A stretch of DNA of 59,024 nt from JBHELT01 sp046262935 (GCA_046262935.1 JBHELT010000104.1:1-59024); one strand, 5' to 3'; positions 8,221 through 16,480 are shown, counted from the first letter of the stretch. The notes: generated by a model not told the origin, from the sequence alone. Made by a program: numbers and translations.

Positions 8221-9831
8221 TTAGACTGGAAGCACGCCGTGCTTTCGCCACGGCCTTTCAACCTTCTTATCTTTGGAGACCATGAGCCCGCGAGCAATGA
8301 CGCTCCTGGTTTCGGCCGGGTCTATCAGATCGTCGATGAACGACCATCCGGCTGCAACGTATGGCGAGATCTGCTCGCGGATCACGTTGATCATGTTGTT
8401 GCGCATCGCATCTTGCTGGTCCTGCGGCGCTGCCTCGATCTGTTTGCGGAAGATGATGTTCACGGCCCCCTCGGGCCCCATCACGCTGATCTCGGCGCTT
8501 GGCCACCCAACGATGAGGTCCGGCTCGTAAGCTCTTCCATTCATCACGTAGTAACCCGCGCCGTAGCCCTTGCGAACAACAACGGTCACCTTGGGCACAG
8601 TCGCCTCGGAGACGGCGAACAACATCTTGGCGCCGTGCCTGATGATGCCTTGCTTCTCAACCTGGCTGCCAACGATGAACCCAGGGCAATCCATCAAGAA
8701 CACCAGTGGGATGCCGAATGCATCGCAGAGCCACACGAATCTGGCGGCCTTGTCTGCTGCATTGATATCGAGAGCACCGCCCAATTGCATGGGCTGGTTC
8801 GCAACGATGCCTGCAGACATCCCCCCGAATCGTGCGAAGCCGGTTATCAGGTTCTTCGCCCAATCGGGTTTCATCGGAAAGAACTCATGATCATCGACGA
8901 TGGCGTTTATCAACTTGCGCATGTCATATGCCTTGCGAGGATTGGCCGGAACGAGATCGAGAAGTTCTTCAGTTCGCCTATCGATTGGATCGTCCGTGGG
9001 AACTATGGGTGGGGATTCCAAGTTTGATGATGGAAAGTAAGCTAGGTATCTGCGCACGGCATCGATGCATGACTCGTCGTCGGGGACCTCAAGGTCCGCG
9101 ACACCCGATACCTTGCAATGCACCGCCGAACCGCCCATATCTTCGGCGGTCACGACCTCACCAACCGCAGCCTTTACCAAGTGCGGACCAGCAAGCGCCA
9201 TGTTCGAATTGCCCTTAACCATCGGCACGAAGTCGGCCAGACCTGGGATGTAGGCGGTCCCCGCCGCGCCTGGACCCATCATCGCGGCAACCTGCGGGAC
9301 AACACCGCTCATCAAAACCTGTTCGCGGAACAGATCGCCAGTGCGCGCGAACATCGAGCCTGCTGCCTCCTGGATGCGCGCACCCGCTGAATCTATGAGC
9401 CACACGATCGGGATCCGTTCGCGCAAAGCTAGTTCCCTAAGACGCGTAGCTTTCAGTTCGCCGACCATTCCTATCGAGCCAGCCATGACCGTGAAGTCAT
9501 ACGCGATGACGCCCACCCGACGACCTTGGACCGTTCCGATCCCAGTAAGGCACCCGTCTGCGGGTGTGAACTTGCCTTGCATCTGCGGCGACTGCGATTG
9601 GTGATGAGCTAGCAAACCGAATTCCATGAAAGAGCCATCGTCGAAGAGAAGATCCAACCGCTCCCGAACCGTGAGCTTGTTGTCGCCGTGCTGACGCTCG
9701 ACACGCTCCGGACCGCCCATCTGCCGGTGTTGGTCCTTGCGTGTAGCCAGTTCATCGGTCTTCTCGCCCATCGTCGGGCCCTCGTAGCTGAGGGTCGGCA
9801 TGGCCTTGGGAGCCGTCGTTTCTTCGGACAT
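8221..9831 (-). CDS. acyl-CoA carboxylase, carboxyltransferase (beta) subunit
   Basis: Beta subunit of a propionyl/acetyl/methylcrotonyl-CoA carboxylase type enzyme, which moves CO2 from biotin to an acyl-CoA. Two crotonase-like halves are seen: the N-half with IVWLIDSAGARIQE and GPGAAGTAYIPGL, the C-half with PLVFLMDCPGF and GAGYYVMNG, ending in the SAEISVMGPEGAVNIIF block common to the family. The start at MSEETTAP was chosen because AGGAG lies 7 nt before it; 15 more codons are open upstream. 536 residues is normal. Acyl chain specificity cannot be deduced. It sits between an enoyl-CoA hydratase and an SCP2 gene. Confidence 0.92.
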   Translation of the reverse strand: MSEETTAPKAMPTLSYEGPTMGEKTDELATRKDQHRQMGGPERVERQHGDNKLTVRERLDLLFDDGSFMEFGLLAHHQSQSPQMQGKFTPADGCLTGIGTVQGRRVGVIAYDFTVMAGSIGMVGELKATRLRELALRERIPIVWLIDSAGARIQEAAGSMFARTGDLFREQVLMSGVVPQVAAMMGPGAAGTAYIPGLADFVPMVKGNSNMALAGPHLVKAAVGEVVTAEDMGGSAVHCKVSGVADLEVPDDESCIDAVRRYLAYFPSSNLESPPIVPTDDPIDRRTEELLDLVPANPRKAYDMRKLINAIVDDHEFFPMKPDWAKNLITGFARFGGMSAGIVANQPMQLGGALDINAADKAARFVWLCDAFGIPLVFLMDCPGFIVGSQVEKQGIIRHGAKMLFAVSEATVPKVTVVVRKGYGAGYYVMNGRAYEPDLIVGWPSAEISVMGPEGAVNIIFRKQIEAAPQDQQDAMRNNMINVIREQISPYVAAGWSFIDDLIDPAETRSVIARGLMVSKDKKVERPWRKHGVLPV

Positions 9832-9903
9832 CGCTGTCTCCTTTTGGCGCTTCGCCGAGGTTGTCCTCGATGTCATCCCTGCGCCGTATCGGTAAAGGCT
9901 ACT

Positions 9904-10725
9904 TCAGCGGCCCTTCCATTCGGGAGCCCGCTTCTGTATGAAGGCCTGGATGCCCTCCATCGCATCTTCGGCTTGGAGCCCAACGGTCAGCTGGCTCTCT
10001 AGATATGAAAGGGCTGAGTCGAAATCCATGTCTGCCGCTGCGTAATAAGAGTCCTTTCCCAATCTAAGGATCAAGGGGCTCTTCGAAGCCAATGCCTCAA
10101 CCCATCTAGCGATCGCGGCATCGAGTTCCTCGACGGGCACGACCTCGTTCACGAACCCCATGGCTGCCCCTTTCGCAGCAGGGATGCGCTTGCCGAGCAT
10201 CATCATCTCCAAGGCGAACTTCTCAGGCAGGTTGCGCTGGATGACGGATGTGATGATGTAGGGCCAAAGCCCGATCGAGATCTCGGGCGTCCCGAACTCA
10301 GCATGATCTACGCTCACGATGAGATCGCACGCTAACGCTAGGCCGAACCCCCCACCAAGGGCGTGTCCATTAACCCGCGCGATGACCGGTTTACCAAGGC
10401 TTCTCATCGTTCTGAACAAAGTGGATAGTAAGGCCCGGTCGAGGTGCTGCTGCACCGCGCCCGCCGCCATGCCTCCGCCAAGATTGCCTCCAGCGCAGAA
10501 GGCCTTGGAGCCGGCACCCGTAAGAACCACGCATGCAACAGAAGGGTTCGCCTTTGCCAGAAGGAGTTCGTCGATCAGTTCCCTCATGACCTGAGGATCG
10601 ATGGCATTGCGAGCCGCCTCGCGATCGATGGTGAGCCAGAGGGCCGGCCCAACGCTGCTGGAAATGATGCTGTCTCCCACGCCCGGAAGGATATCCTGGC
10701 GCGCAGTGCTGAGCCTTACATCCAT
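9904..10725 (-). CDS. enoyl-CoA hydratase/isomerase family protein
   Basis: Crotonase-fold enzyme of about 273 residues. The oxyanion-hole blocks are GSKAFCAGGNLGG and RVNGHALGGGFGLALACD. The second catalytic glutamate is present in FGTPEISIGLWP, but the first (Glu144 of rat crotonase) is replaced by glycine in GGGFGLAL. The same pattern occurs in methylglutaconyl-CoA and isohexenylglutaconyl-CoA hydratase-like relatives, which fits a branched-chain or isoprenoid acid pathway next to an acyl-CoA carboxylase. The start is uncertain: no clear Shine-Dalgarno exists, and the ATG at 10725 overlaps head-to-head with the ATG of the divergent DUF5317 gene. Confidence 0.85.
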   Translation of the reverse strand: MDVRLSTARQDILPGVGDSIISSSVGPALWLTIDREAARNAIDPQVMRELIDELLLAKANPSVACVVLTGAGSKAFCAGGNLGGGMAAGAVQQHLDRALLSTLFRTMRSLGKPVIARVNGHALGGGFGLALACDLIVSVDHAEFGTPEISIGLWPYIITSVIQRNLPEKFALEMMMLGKRIPAAKGAAMGFVNEVVPVEELDAAIARWVEALASKSPLILRLGKDSYYAAADMDFDSALSYLESQLTVGLQAEDAMEGIQAFIQKRAPEWKGR

Positions 10726-11296
10726 GCTGCTCATGGCGGGGATCGCCATCGGTCTCATTCGCGGCGGCAGGTTCTCGAACCTGTCTTCGATCAAGTTCCG
10801 TTATCCCTGGCTGGTATTCGTCGGGCTCGCGATACAGATCGCTGGCGAATTGCTTGCCGCGTTCGTTAATCCAGCATTTCGCGAGGGGGGCCGCGGGCTC
10901 ACAACGCTCGCAGTTTCTTACGCAGCTCTGATCGCGTTCGTGGTGCTCAACCGAGAGCAACCGGGCGCGTCACTGATCGCGTTGGGTCTTGCCCTGAACC
11001 TGCTGGTCATCCTGCCCAACGGGGGCATGCCTGTGTCTGCCCACGCGGCACACATCGCCGGGTTCGACCCATCGGGTTACTTGGGGACCGCATTGAAACA
11101 CCGCGCCATGGGTCCCGGCACCATATTTTCATGGCTCGGCGATGTCATTCCGATCCCGGGTCTGGGAAAGGTCGTCAGCGTTGGGGACATCGTGTTGGGT
11201 TTGGGTGTTGGCGTCCTGACCCAAAGCATCGTGCGTGGAACTAATCCTCCGAGAGAACCCCACGATGCTCAAGGACCCGCCGAAGGGCCTCGATAA
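10724..11296 (+). CDS. DUF5317 family membrane protein
   Basis: Small integral membrane protein of 190 residues, resembling the DUF5317 family. It starts MLLMAGIAIGLIRGG, then shows hydrophobic segments around WLVFVGLAIQIAGELL, TLAVSYAALIAFVVLN and LIALGLALNLLVILPNGG. The motif NGGMPVSAHAAHIAG and the region around GDVIPIPGLGKVVSVGDI are the most conserved-looking parts. Function is unknown. The start is uncertain (GTG at 10706 is possible). The 3' end overlaps the convergent HD-domain gene by 56 nt. Confidence 0.75.
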   Translation: MLLMAGIAIGLIRGGRFSNLSSIKFRYPWLVFVGLAIQIAGELLAAFVNPAFREGGRGLTTLAVSYAALIAFVVLNREQPGASLIALGLALNLLVILPNGGMPVSAHAAHIAGFDPSGYLGTALKHRAMGPGTIFSWLGDVIPIPGLGKVVSVGDIVLGLGVGVLTQSIVRGTNPPREPHDAQGPAEGPR

Positions 11297-12380
11297 CCCC
11301 GGGGTCGTAGTCAGCCTTGGCGTCGCGAGATAACTGCGATAGCGCGGCGCTTGACTTCAGCCCAGGGCCACCCGCTTCGGTCAGCTCCACATAGTCATTG
11401 GCAACCTTGATGATCTTGCTTGCAAGAGGTGAATTTTCGCCAGGCTTAGATTCGGAGGCGCGAACTATCCGTGCGACGTTCTCCATGTAAGAGGCCTTCC
11501 CAGCAACCGCCGCGCTAGCCTCAGCAACACGCGCTGCCATATCTGTCCCCGCAACCGATTGAGGAACCTCGCCTGGATCGTCCAATGAGACCCGCCCGAC
11601 ATCGTGCAGAAGTGCAGCGAACTCCACTTCTTGGACCTCATGGTCGGACAAACCCCGGTCGCGCGCCATGTGAGTCGAAAGATCGGCAACCCTTATCGAA
11701 TGACCCTCTGGAGCGTAGCCAGCCAATTCGGGCACCTTCGAAAGGGCTCTGACGGTTTGAACGTAGGTGGTATGGATCGATGCGTATCTCTTGAACGCAA
11801 GTCGGGCTGCAAGCAACGGGAACAGGAACAAACCGAATGTCGCCTCGCGCAAGATCTCATGGCCGGGGATCGGACCGTACGCGAGAGCCATCAGGGCTCC
11901 AACCGAGATCAGCGCCGCTTGGAGTGAAACCCTTTCGCGCAACTGACCCTTCCAAACCGGAAAGGCCGGGATCTTCATTGCTCTCGCGATGAACACTGCC
12001 GATGTCCCTGTGTCGATCAAAAGTTCCAACCAACCAGCCAGAGCCATCGCCGCAACATGAAGCAACGGCAGACCTTTTCCTATGTATCCGGGGGGGAAAG
12101 GTATGCCTCGCACCATAAGGCTGTAGGCGCCCAAGGCTACCGACACAGCCAGCAGTCGGCGCGAGGTCGAACGGAACCGAGGCCCGAACCCAACCCTTCT
12201 GCCTTTCACCGCAACGCCGATCGCGAAGGCAGGAAGAATGGTCAGCAGCACGAAAGACGATGGATGGATGACGACGAAAAGCGAGAAGATGATGCCGCTG
12301 GAAACAGGGGTAGATCTACCGCCTCTCAGGTCAACTTCGAGGAGCTCTCCCACAACAACGACCACCGACGCGACTGCCAC
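11241..12380 (-). CDS. membrane protein with divergent HD phosphohydrolase domain
   Basis: The N-terminal half is hydrophobic with several membrane segments; the C-terminal half is an HD domain. GHSIRVADLSTHMA and FAALLHDVGRVSL supply the first His and the HD pair, but the HxxxxDGxGYP signature of HD-GYP phosphodiesterases is missing, so c-di-GMP hydrolysis is doubtful. It appears to be a degenerate paralogue of the complete HD-GYP gene just upstream. The start is problematic: from the GTG at 12380 the first predicted membrane helix (SFSIWVIAGAWIAITAS) is left out, although the frame is open through it and into the upstream gene with only CTG as possible start codons. Confidence 0.75.
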   Translation of the reverse strand: MAVASVVVVVGELLEVDLRGGRSTPVSSGIIFSLFVVIHPSSFVLLTILPAFAIGVAVKGRRVGFGPRFRSTSRRLLAVSVALGAYSLMVRGIPFPPGYIGKGLPLLHVAAMALAGWLELLIDTGTSAVFIARAMKIPAFPVWKGQLRERVSLQAALISVGALMALAYGPIPGHEILREATFGLFLFPLLAARLAFKRYASIHTTYVQTVRALSKVPELAGYAPEGHSIRVADLSTHMARDRGLSDHEVQEVEFAALLHDVGRVSLDDPGEVPQSVAGTDMAARVAEASAAVAGKASYMENVARIVRASESKPGENSPLASKIIKVANDYVELTEAGGPGLKSSAALSQLSRDAKADYDPGVIEALRRVLEHRGVLSED

Positions 12381-12462
12381 GACGCTCCAGTGAACACCGC
12401 GAAGGGAACGAGTGGATGCGGTGATCGCGATCCAAGCGCCGGCGATGACCCATATGGAGAAG

Positions 12463-13776
12463 CTAAGCGGCAGTCCGCGGTACGGTTTGCCTTTCGTACT
12501 CTCCGTGGGCTTCCTCCGCTCTCGTCTCTCCCATCGCAGCGATGAACAGTTCGACGCAACGCGAGTCTAACTGCGTGCCCGAACAACGGATCAGTTCTGC
12601 GACCGCTTCTTCGTGACTCCTCGCGCCACGGTATGCCCTGTTAGATGTCATGGCGTCATAGGTATCGGCGACTGCCATTATTCGGGCCCACTCGGGGATT
12701 ATGTCGCCCTGCAGTTGCGCTGGATAACCCGAACCATCGAGGCGCTCGTGATGAAACATCACACCTTCGATGGCTGGGTGCAGGAATTCAACTTCACGAA
12801 CGATCATGGCTCCGATGACCGGATGGCGCTTGATCTCATCGAACTCGGCTTCATCTAATCTAGATGGCTTGGCGAGGACCGCCTTTCGTACCACGAGTTT
12901 GCCCACATCGTGCAGAAGGGCCCCATAGTAGAACGCGTCTAACATCTGGTCTTTGATGCCCAATCGTCGAGCGATCATCAGGCTGTAATCAGCGACTCGC
13001 TCTGAATGTCCGCGGGTATAAGCATCTTTCGCCTCGATCGCAGAAACGAAGGCACGAACAGTTTCCTCGTATGCGTTTCGAACTTCGTCATAAGAGCTGA
13101 AGACGCGCCTTGCTACAAGAAGGGGAACCAACAAAAGCGGAACAGCGATGGCGTTCACTTGCTGATACAAACTTGCGAGCACAAGTCCACTCGCGCCGAA
13201 AGCCACGTAAGTGGCAGATAACCAACCGTGAGTCTCGAGCCAAGTGCGCCAGAATCTCTTATGACCAACTATCGCAACTGCGCCACTCACGGCGAACGAG
13301 TTGATGATGAAATAGATCGCCGTAGCGCATGCTGTGGCAACTATGAAAGCTGGCAGGAATCTGAGTTCGATCTTGGTTCCGCCCCCAAGTCCCGTTTTGA
13401 CCGTCGAGAAGACCACCGCGGCAAGTCCGGCGGCCACCGCACTCTGCGCCGCGTTGAAGGCGACCTTGATCGGTACCGAATCCGCTCGCTGAAATACGAT
13501 CGCGACCAAGATCACCGCCATACCCGACGCGAAAGCAACCGCTGCAGGAGACATGACTATGATCGCAACGACCGCCACCATGAAAGTGACGGTGATGAAC
13601 ATGCGCCCGGGGGCCGCATCTGCCCTGACGGGCTTGGCTTCCGCCAGGACAAGCAGGATAAGGAACAGAAGGAACTCTTTGATGTCTAACTTGGAGTGGA
13701 TCCTGATCAAAGCTCCCAAGAAGACCATGGCGACAGCGATCCATGTTCCAACGTACATGCGGATCGCCTTCGACAC
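12463..13776 (-). CDS. membrane-anchored HD-GYP domain protein (putative cyclic-di-GMP phosphodiesterase)
   Basis: About 230 residues of membrane segments are followed by a full HD-GYP domain. All signature parts are visible: TRGHSERVADYSLMIA, GALLHDVGKLVV, KRHPVIGAMIV, and FHHERLDGSGYP, then AVADTYDAMTSNRAYR. Such domains hydrolyse cyclic-di-GMP or related cyclic dinucleotides. The membrane part has no recognised sensor domain. A GTG at 13776 was chosen because GGGGAGGTGA lies 11 nt before it; a TTG start 28 codons upstream and the ATG six codons inside are alternatives. Its 3' end overlaps the coding frame of the downstream divergent HD gene. Confidence 0.85.
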   Translation of the reverse strand: MSKAIRMYVGTWIAVAMVFLGALIRIHSKLDIKEFLLFLILLVLAEAKPVRADAAPGRMFITVTFMVAVVAIIVMSPAAVAFASGMAVILVAIVFQRADSVPIKVAFNAAQSAVAAGLAAVVFSTVKTGLGGGTKIELRFLPAFIVATACATAIYFIINSFAVSGAVAIVGHKRFWRTWLETHGWLSATYVAFGASGLVLASLYQQVNAIAVPLLLVPLLVARRVFSSYDEVRNAYEETVRAFVSAIEAKDAYTRGHSERVADYSLMIARRLGIKDQMLDAFYYGALLHDVGKLVVRKAVLAKPSRLDEAEFDEIKRHPVIGAMIVREVEFLHPAIEGVMFHHERLDGSGYPAQLQGDIIPEWARIMAVADTYDAMTSNRAYRGARSHEEAVAELIRCSGTQLDSRCVELFIAAMGETRAEEAHGEYERQTVPRTAA

Positions 13777-13881
13777 GAGTTCAGTCACCTCCCCTAGAGC
13801 CTTAAGATGGTTGACAACAGGATTGGAAACCGCAGCGTCATTCAACAAGACTTCAAACAACTGCTGACTACGTGAGTATCA

Positions 13882-13896
13882 AAGGTGTTACACCTT
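13882..13896. repeat. perfect 15-bp palindrome
   Basis: AAGGTGT-T-ACACCTT, a perfect inverted repeat with 7-bp arms, lies between the 29-aa peptide gene and the HD-GYP gene. It could be an operator or a small hairpin; no strong U-tract follows on either strand, so a terminator is less likely. Confidence 0.5.
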
Positions 13897-13905
13897 CAGC
13901 TGGTT

Positions 13906-13995
13906 CTAGCCCCAGCGTGTCCCTGCGCCTGATGCGACGAAGAGAGCGGCGATGGTTCCTAGAGCTGCTGCGATACGGATAGCGATGCGCTTCAT
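13906..13995 (-). CDS. small hydrophobic peptide, 29 aa
   Basis: A short open frame with a good Shine-Dalgarno (AAAGGGG, 6 nt before ATG). The product starts with a basic cap (MKRIAIR), continues with a hydrophobic stretch rich in Ala, Ile and Leu, and ends GAGTRWG. It looks like either a single-helix membrane peptide or an isolated signal-peptide-like leader. It is the only coding-like feature in the 450 nt upstream of the HD-GYP gene and lies in the same direction. No homologue is recognised. Confidence is limited by its size, but the ribosome binding site and coherent amphipathic design support translation. Confidence 0.5.
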   Translation of the reverse strand: MKRIAIRIAAALGTIAALFVASGAGTRWG

Positions 13996-14223
13996 TTGAT
14001 TTCCCCTTTGGCGAGTTAGATGGATTCATGAACTGCCATCACCCCGCTATCGGTGATCGCTAGATCCGCTTCGCTCAAGGGTTGACCGCGCTGTCGGCTC
14101 CCAATTCTGTTGTCAAAGATCCGTGAAGCTTGAGTTGCTTACGGCAAACACCTCTCGGCTGCCGTACCCAACAAAGACCCCCCACGCGTCCTGGAAAAGG
14201 TGCGTGAGTTTTGTATCGGCCAG

Positions 14224-14460
14224 CTAAGGGGCCATCCTTGAGTCCTCTACGGACAAAGTTGAGTCCTCGACGGATAACCTCGCCACGATCTGCTTGATCG
14301 GCTCTGCAGGAAATCGCCGATGACCACCCAGCGTCATCACATACGGCAATTTGTCCTCTTTCGCCCATCTCGAGATCGTCTTCGGCGAGACGTGCAGGAG
14401 TCGGGCCACCTCGGCGGTCCTCAGGTAATCGCTCGCCTTGGCCCTGTGCCCATTCTCCAT
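14224..14460 (-). CDS. BldC/MerR-type small DNA-binding protein
   Basis: A 78-residue protein consisting of one winged helix-turn-helix of the MerR-like BldC group. The match is YLRTAEVARLLHVSPKTISRWAKEDKL followed by TLGGHRRF, close to the actinobacterial BldC pattern (PAEVA..F.VDPKTVTRWAK..KL...RTLGGHRR). It binds DNA, probably as a multimer on direct repeats. The start used is the ATG four nt after GGGGAGG; the longer frame upstream has no family match. The C-terminus ends with a short tandem repeat, LSVED-ST-LSVED-S, which arises from a near-direct DNA repeat and is probably a recent local duplication. Confidence 0.85.
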   Translation of the reverse strand: MENGHRAKASDYLRTAEVARLLHVSPKTISRWAKEDKLPYVMTLGGHRRFPAEPIKQIVARLSVEDSTLSVEDSRMAP

Positions 14461-14696
14461 GTCGCCTCCCCGCATTTCTTCTCTAGACCATTCGCCATAT
14501 CTGGCCTTGCCCCGCTGGGCCCTTCGATGACCTTCCTCAGGTTGTGCTTCTTCTCCAATATTCGGCCAATCCGGACAACAAACAAATGGCAAAAATGGGT
14601 CAATCGCGACTATCCGATTGAACTAGTCACCGCGGTCCTTGCCTCGTGATGTTAAATGCCTCATCCTTCGGTTCGAGCGAAGAGGGGAAAGGCTCG

Positions 14697-15341
14697 ATGG
14701 ATCCAACGCAGGTCGCCGAGATCGAGGCGGCTTTGATTCAGATACCCGAAATAAGGGCTGCACGCCTTGTTACCGATCCAGCCGGCCAACCGGTTGAGGT
14801 TCATATCGTCGCGTCCGGTGACAAGTCGGCTAAACAACTGGTGCGCGACGTCCAGACCGTATCGCTTGCATCCTTCGGCGTTGATCTAGACCATCGCATC
14901 GTGAGCGTCGTCCAGTTCCCAGGCGATGTCGTCTATCCCGATCGGACCAATGACCCCGGCAAGCGGCCATCGATCGAAGAGATATCAACCGAAACGAAGG
15001 GCTCGACTTCTACAGTCAGGGTGGCACTAAGGCTTGATAACAAGGTCGCGCAAGGGGCAGCAACGGGGGTCACCTCGAATGAAGGTCTTCAACGGATGGC
15101 TGCCTTAGCAACACTCGATGCCCTCAGAACGCTTCTCGAAGGAAGCGTGTGGCTGTCGCTGGAACACGTGGCGGTTCAACGCCTCTCATCCCAGGATGTC
15201 GCTATAGCAACGCTTTCAGTTGGCGGCGGCGGTTCGGCACTTAGTCTTTCTGGGTCCGCCGTGGTTTTCGCACAACAAACCGAAGCGGTCGTGAGGTCAG
15301 TTCTCGATGCCGTCAACCGGCGGCTTTGGAGGATCTCTTAA
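14697..15341 (+). CDS. conserved hypothetical protein
   Basis: Unrecognised soluble protein of 214 residues. The N-terminal 70 residues (AEIEAALIQIPEIRAARLV, EVHIVASGDKSAKQLVRDVQ) look like a small alpha/beta ligand or metal-binding fold of the ACT/YbaB-like kind seen in actinobacterial hypotheticals. The C-terminal 110 residues have alternating strands (TVRVALRLDN, VAIATLSVGGG) and a regular helix. No signal peptide or membrane segment. The start is set at an ATG preceded by GAGGGGAAAGG; 17 further codons are open upstream. It is convergent with the rsrA-sigR pair. No function is assigned. Confidence 0.7.
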   Translation: MDPTQVAEIEAALIQIPEIRAARLVTDPAGQPVEVHIVASGDKSAKQLVRDVQTVSLASFGVDLDHRIVSVVQFPGDVVYPDRTNDPGKRPSIEEISTETKGSTSTVRVALRLDNKVAQGAATGVTSNEGLQRMAALATLDALRTLLEGSVWLSLEHVAVQRLSSQDVAIATLSVGGGGSALSLSGSAVVFAQQTEAVVRSVLDAVNRRLWRIS

Positions 15342-15369
15342 CTACAGCCGTTCGCGGTTTCAGGACGCC

Positions 15370-15621
15370 CTAAACCGGATCACTGGACTCTGTCTGCAAT
15401 GCTGCTTTGATGGAATCGATCAGTGCCTGGGGGGCCTGATCCAAACACTTATTGCGGATGACCTCCTTGAATCTGCGTTCAACAGTGACCCTTTGCCAGC
15501 AGTCTCCGCAATCTTGGATGTGGAGTTCCAATTCGATGCGGTCTGATCCTTGGAGTTCCCCGTCGATCAATCCGTAGAGATTGTTCAACAACTTCTCGCA
15601 ATCTACGTAATGCTCGCTCAA
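15370..15621 (-). CDS. rsrA: zinc-binding anti-sigma factor (RsrA-like)
   Basis: Small (83 aa) anti-sigma factor of the ZAS family. The diagnostic zinc site is His34-x3-Cys38-x2-Cys41 (HIQDCGDC), with an additional Cys8 that in RsrA takes part in the redox switch. The rest is helical, as needed to wrap a sigma factor. The gene overlaps the end of the adjacent sigma gene by 4 nt (ATGA), giving coupled, near-equimolar synthesis. In streptomycetes RsrA releases SigR when its cysteines form a disulfide; the same mechanism is likely here. Cys59 (NKC) is extra. Confidence 0.88.
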   Translation of the reverse strand: MSEHYVDCEKLLNNLYGLIDGELQGSDRIELELHIQDCGDCWQRVTVERRFKEVIRNKCLDQAPQALIDSIKAALQTESSDPV

Positions 15622-16241
15622 CTGGGGAACCCTTCCGCTCCTGTGATGCCCATCTCCGACGCCTTATCCCACAACGACTTCTGAAGCGATTTTCTTCCCC
15701 GGTGGATCCTCGACATGACGGTCCCCATCGGAGCCCCCGTGATCTCGGATATCTCCTTGTAAGAGAAGCCTTCGAGGTCAGCAAGCAACACAGCGATCCT
15801 GAAGTCCTCCGGAAGGTCCTCGAGCGCTTCTTTCACGTCCGAGTCGAGCAATCCATCAAGAACGATGTTCTCGGCCGAGCGCATACCTGGGGGCCTGTCT
15901 CGGACCAAGACGTCGAAAAGGTCGAATCCTTGTGAATCAGTAAGGCTGACGACGGGCTCGCGCTGTTTGGTTCTGTACGAGGTTATGAACCCATTTGTGA
16001 GGATCCGAAACAACCACGCCTTGATGTTGGTGCCTTCTTCGAAGCGGTTCCAAGACCGATATGCCCGAAGGAATGTCTCTTGAACCAAGTCATCAGCATC
16101 TGAGGGATTGCGGGTCAGGCGAAGTGCTCCCCGATATAGTGCGTCGATCTGAGGCAGCGCCTCATCCATGAAACGCTGCTTATCTCGATCGCTGATCTCA
16201 ACATGAAGGTCGTGTTGGTCCTTCGGCTCGGGATCAGGCAT
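15618..16241 (-). CDS. sigR: ECF RNA polymerase sigma factor, SigR/SigH type
   Basis: 207-residue ECF sigma factor. Region 2 contains ADDLVQETFLRAYRSW and IKAWLFRILTNGFI; region 4 contains LPEDFRIAVLLADLEGFSYKEI and GAPMGTVMSRIHRGRK, which is the typical ECF12 (SigR/SigH) DNA-binding helix. The next gene is its RsrA-like zinc anti-sigma factor, overlapping by 4 nt. SigR regulons handle thiol-oxidative stress (thioredoxin, mycothiol enzymes, Clp proteases). This fits the thiol/selenol redox genes elsewhere in the window, although no SigR promoter was demonstrated for them. Confidence 0.92.
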   Translation of the reverse strand: MPDPEPKDQHDLHVEISDRDKQRFMDEALPQIDALYRGALRLTRNPSDADDLVQETFLRAYRSWNRFEEGTNIKAWLFRILTNGFITSYRTKQREPVVSLTDSQGFDLFDVLVRDRPPGMRSAENIVLDGLLDSDVKEALEDLPEDFRIAVLLADLEGFSYKEISEITGAPMGTVMSRIHRGRKSLQKSLWDKASEMGITGAEGFPS

Positions 16242-16300
16242 GAAGCAATCATAGAGGGCTGCAGCCGTTCAGATACTCGATCGCTTTTCCCAGGAATGCT

Positions 16301-16465
16301 TCAATCTTTCTTTGGATCGCGCATCCTGCCGGCCTTCTTCAAGGCATCGACCAGAACGTATTCGATCTGGGCGTTGACGCTTCTTAATTCATCGGCCGCC
16401 CATTTCTCCAACTCCTTCAGAGTCTGGGAGCTGATGCGTAGAAGGAAACTTTTGCGTTCGGGCAC
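16301..16465 (-). CDS. small ribbon-helix-helix (Arc-type) DNA-binding protein
   Basis: A 54-residue protein from a GTG start with AAGGAG 7 nt upstream. The sequence KSFLLRISSQTLKELEKWA followed by DELRSVNAQIEYVLVDALKK is the standard Arc/MetJ-like beta strand, helix A, turn, helix B pattern, including the RSVNAQIEYVL block that is nearly invariant in the small proteins paired with SPFH-domain genes in actinobacteria. It begins 15 nt after the stop of the SPFH gene, so both are likely one operon. It may be an autoregulator. It is too short for many gene callers. Confidence 0.85.
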   Translation of the reverse strand: MPERKSFLLRISSQTLKELEKWAADELRSVNAQIEYVLVDALKKAGRMRDPKKD

Positions 16466-16480
16466 GCCGCGCTCCTTCTG

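Noticed and set aside
8155..9027. Plus-strand reading frame opposite the carboxyltransferase gene (290 codons)
   Set aside because: Antisense shadow of a strongly conserved enzyme; no start signal or recognisable motif.
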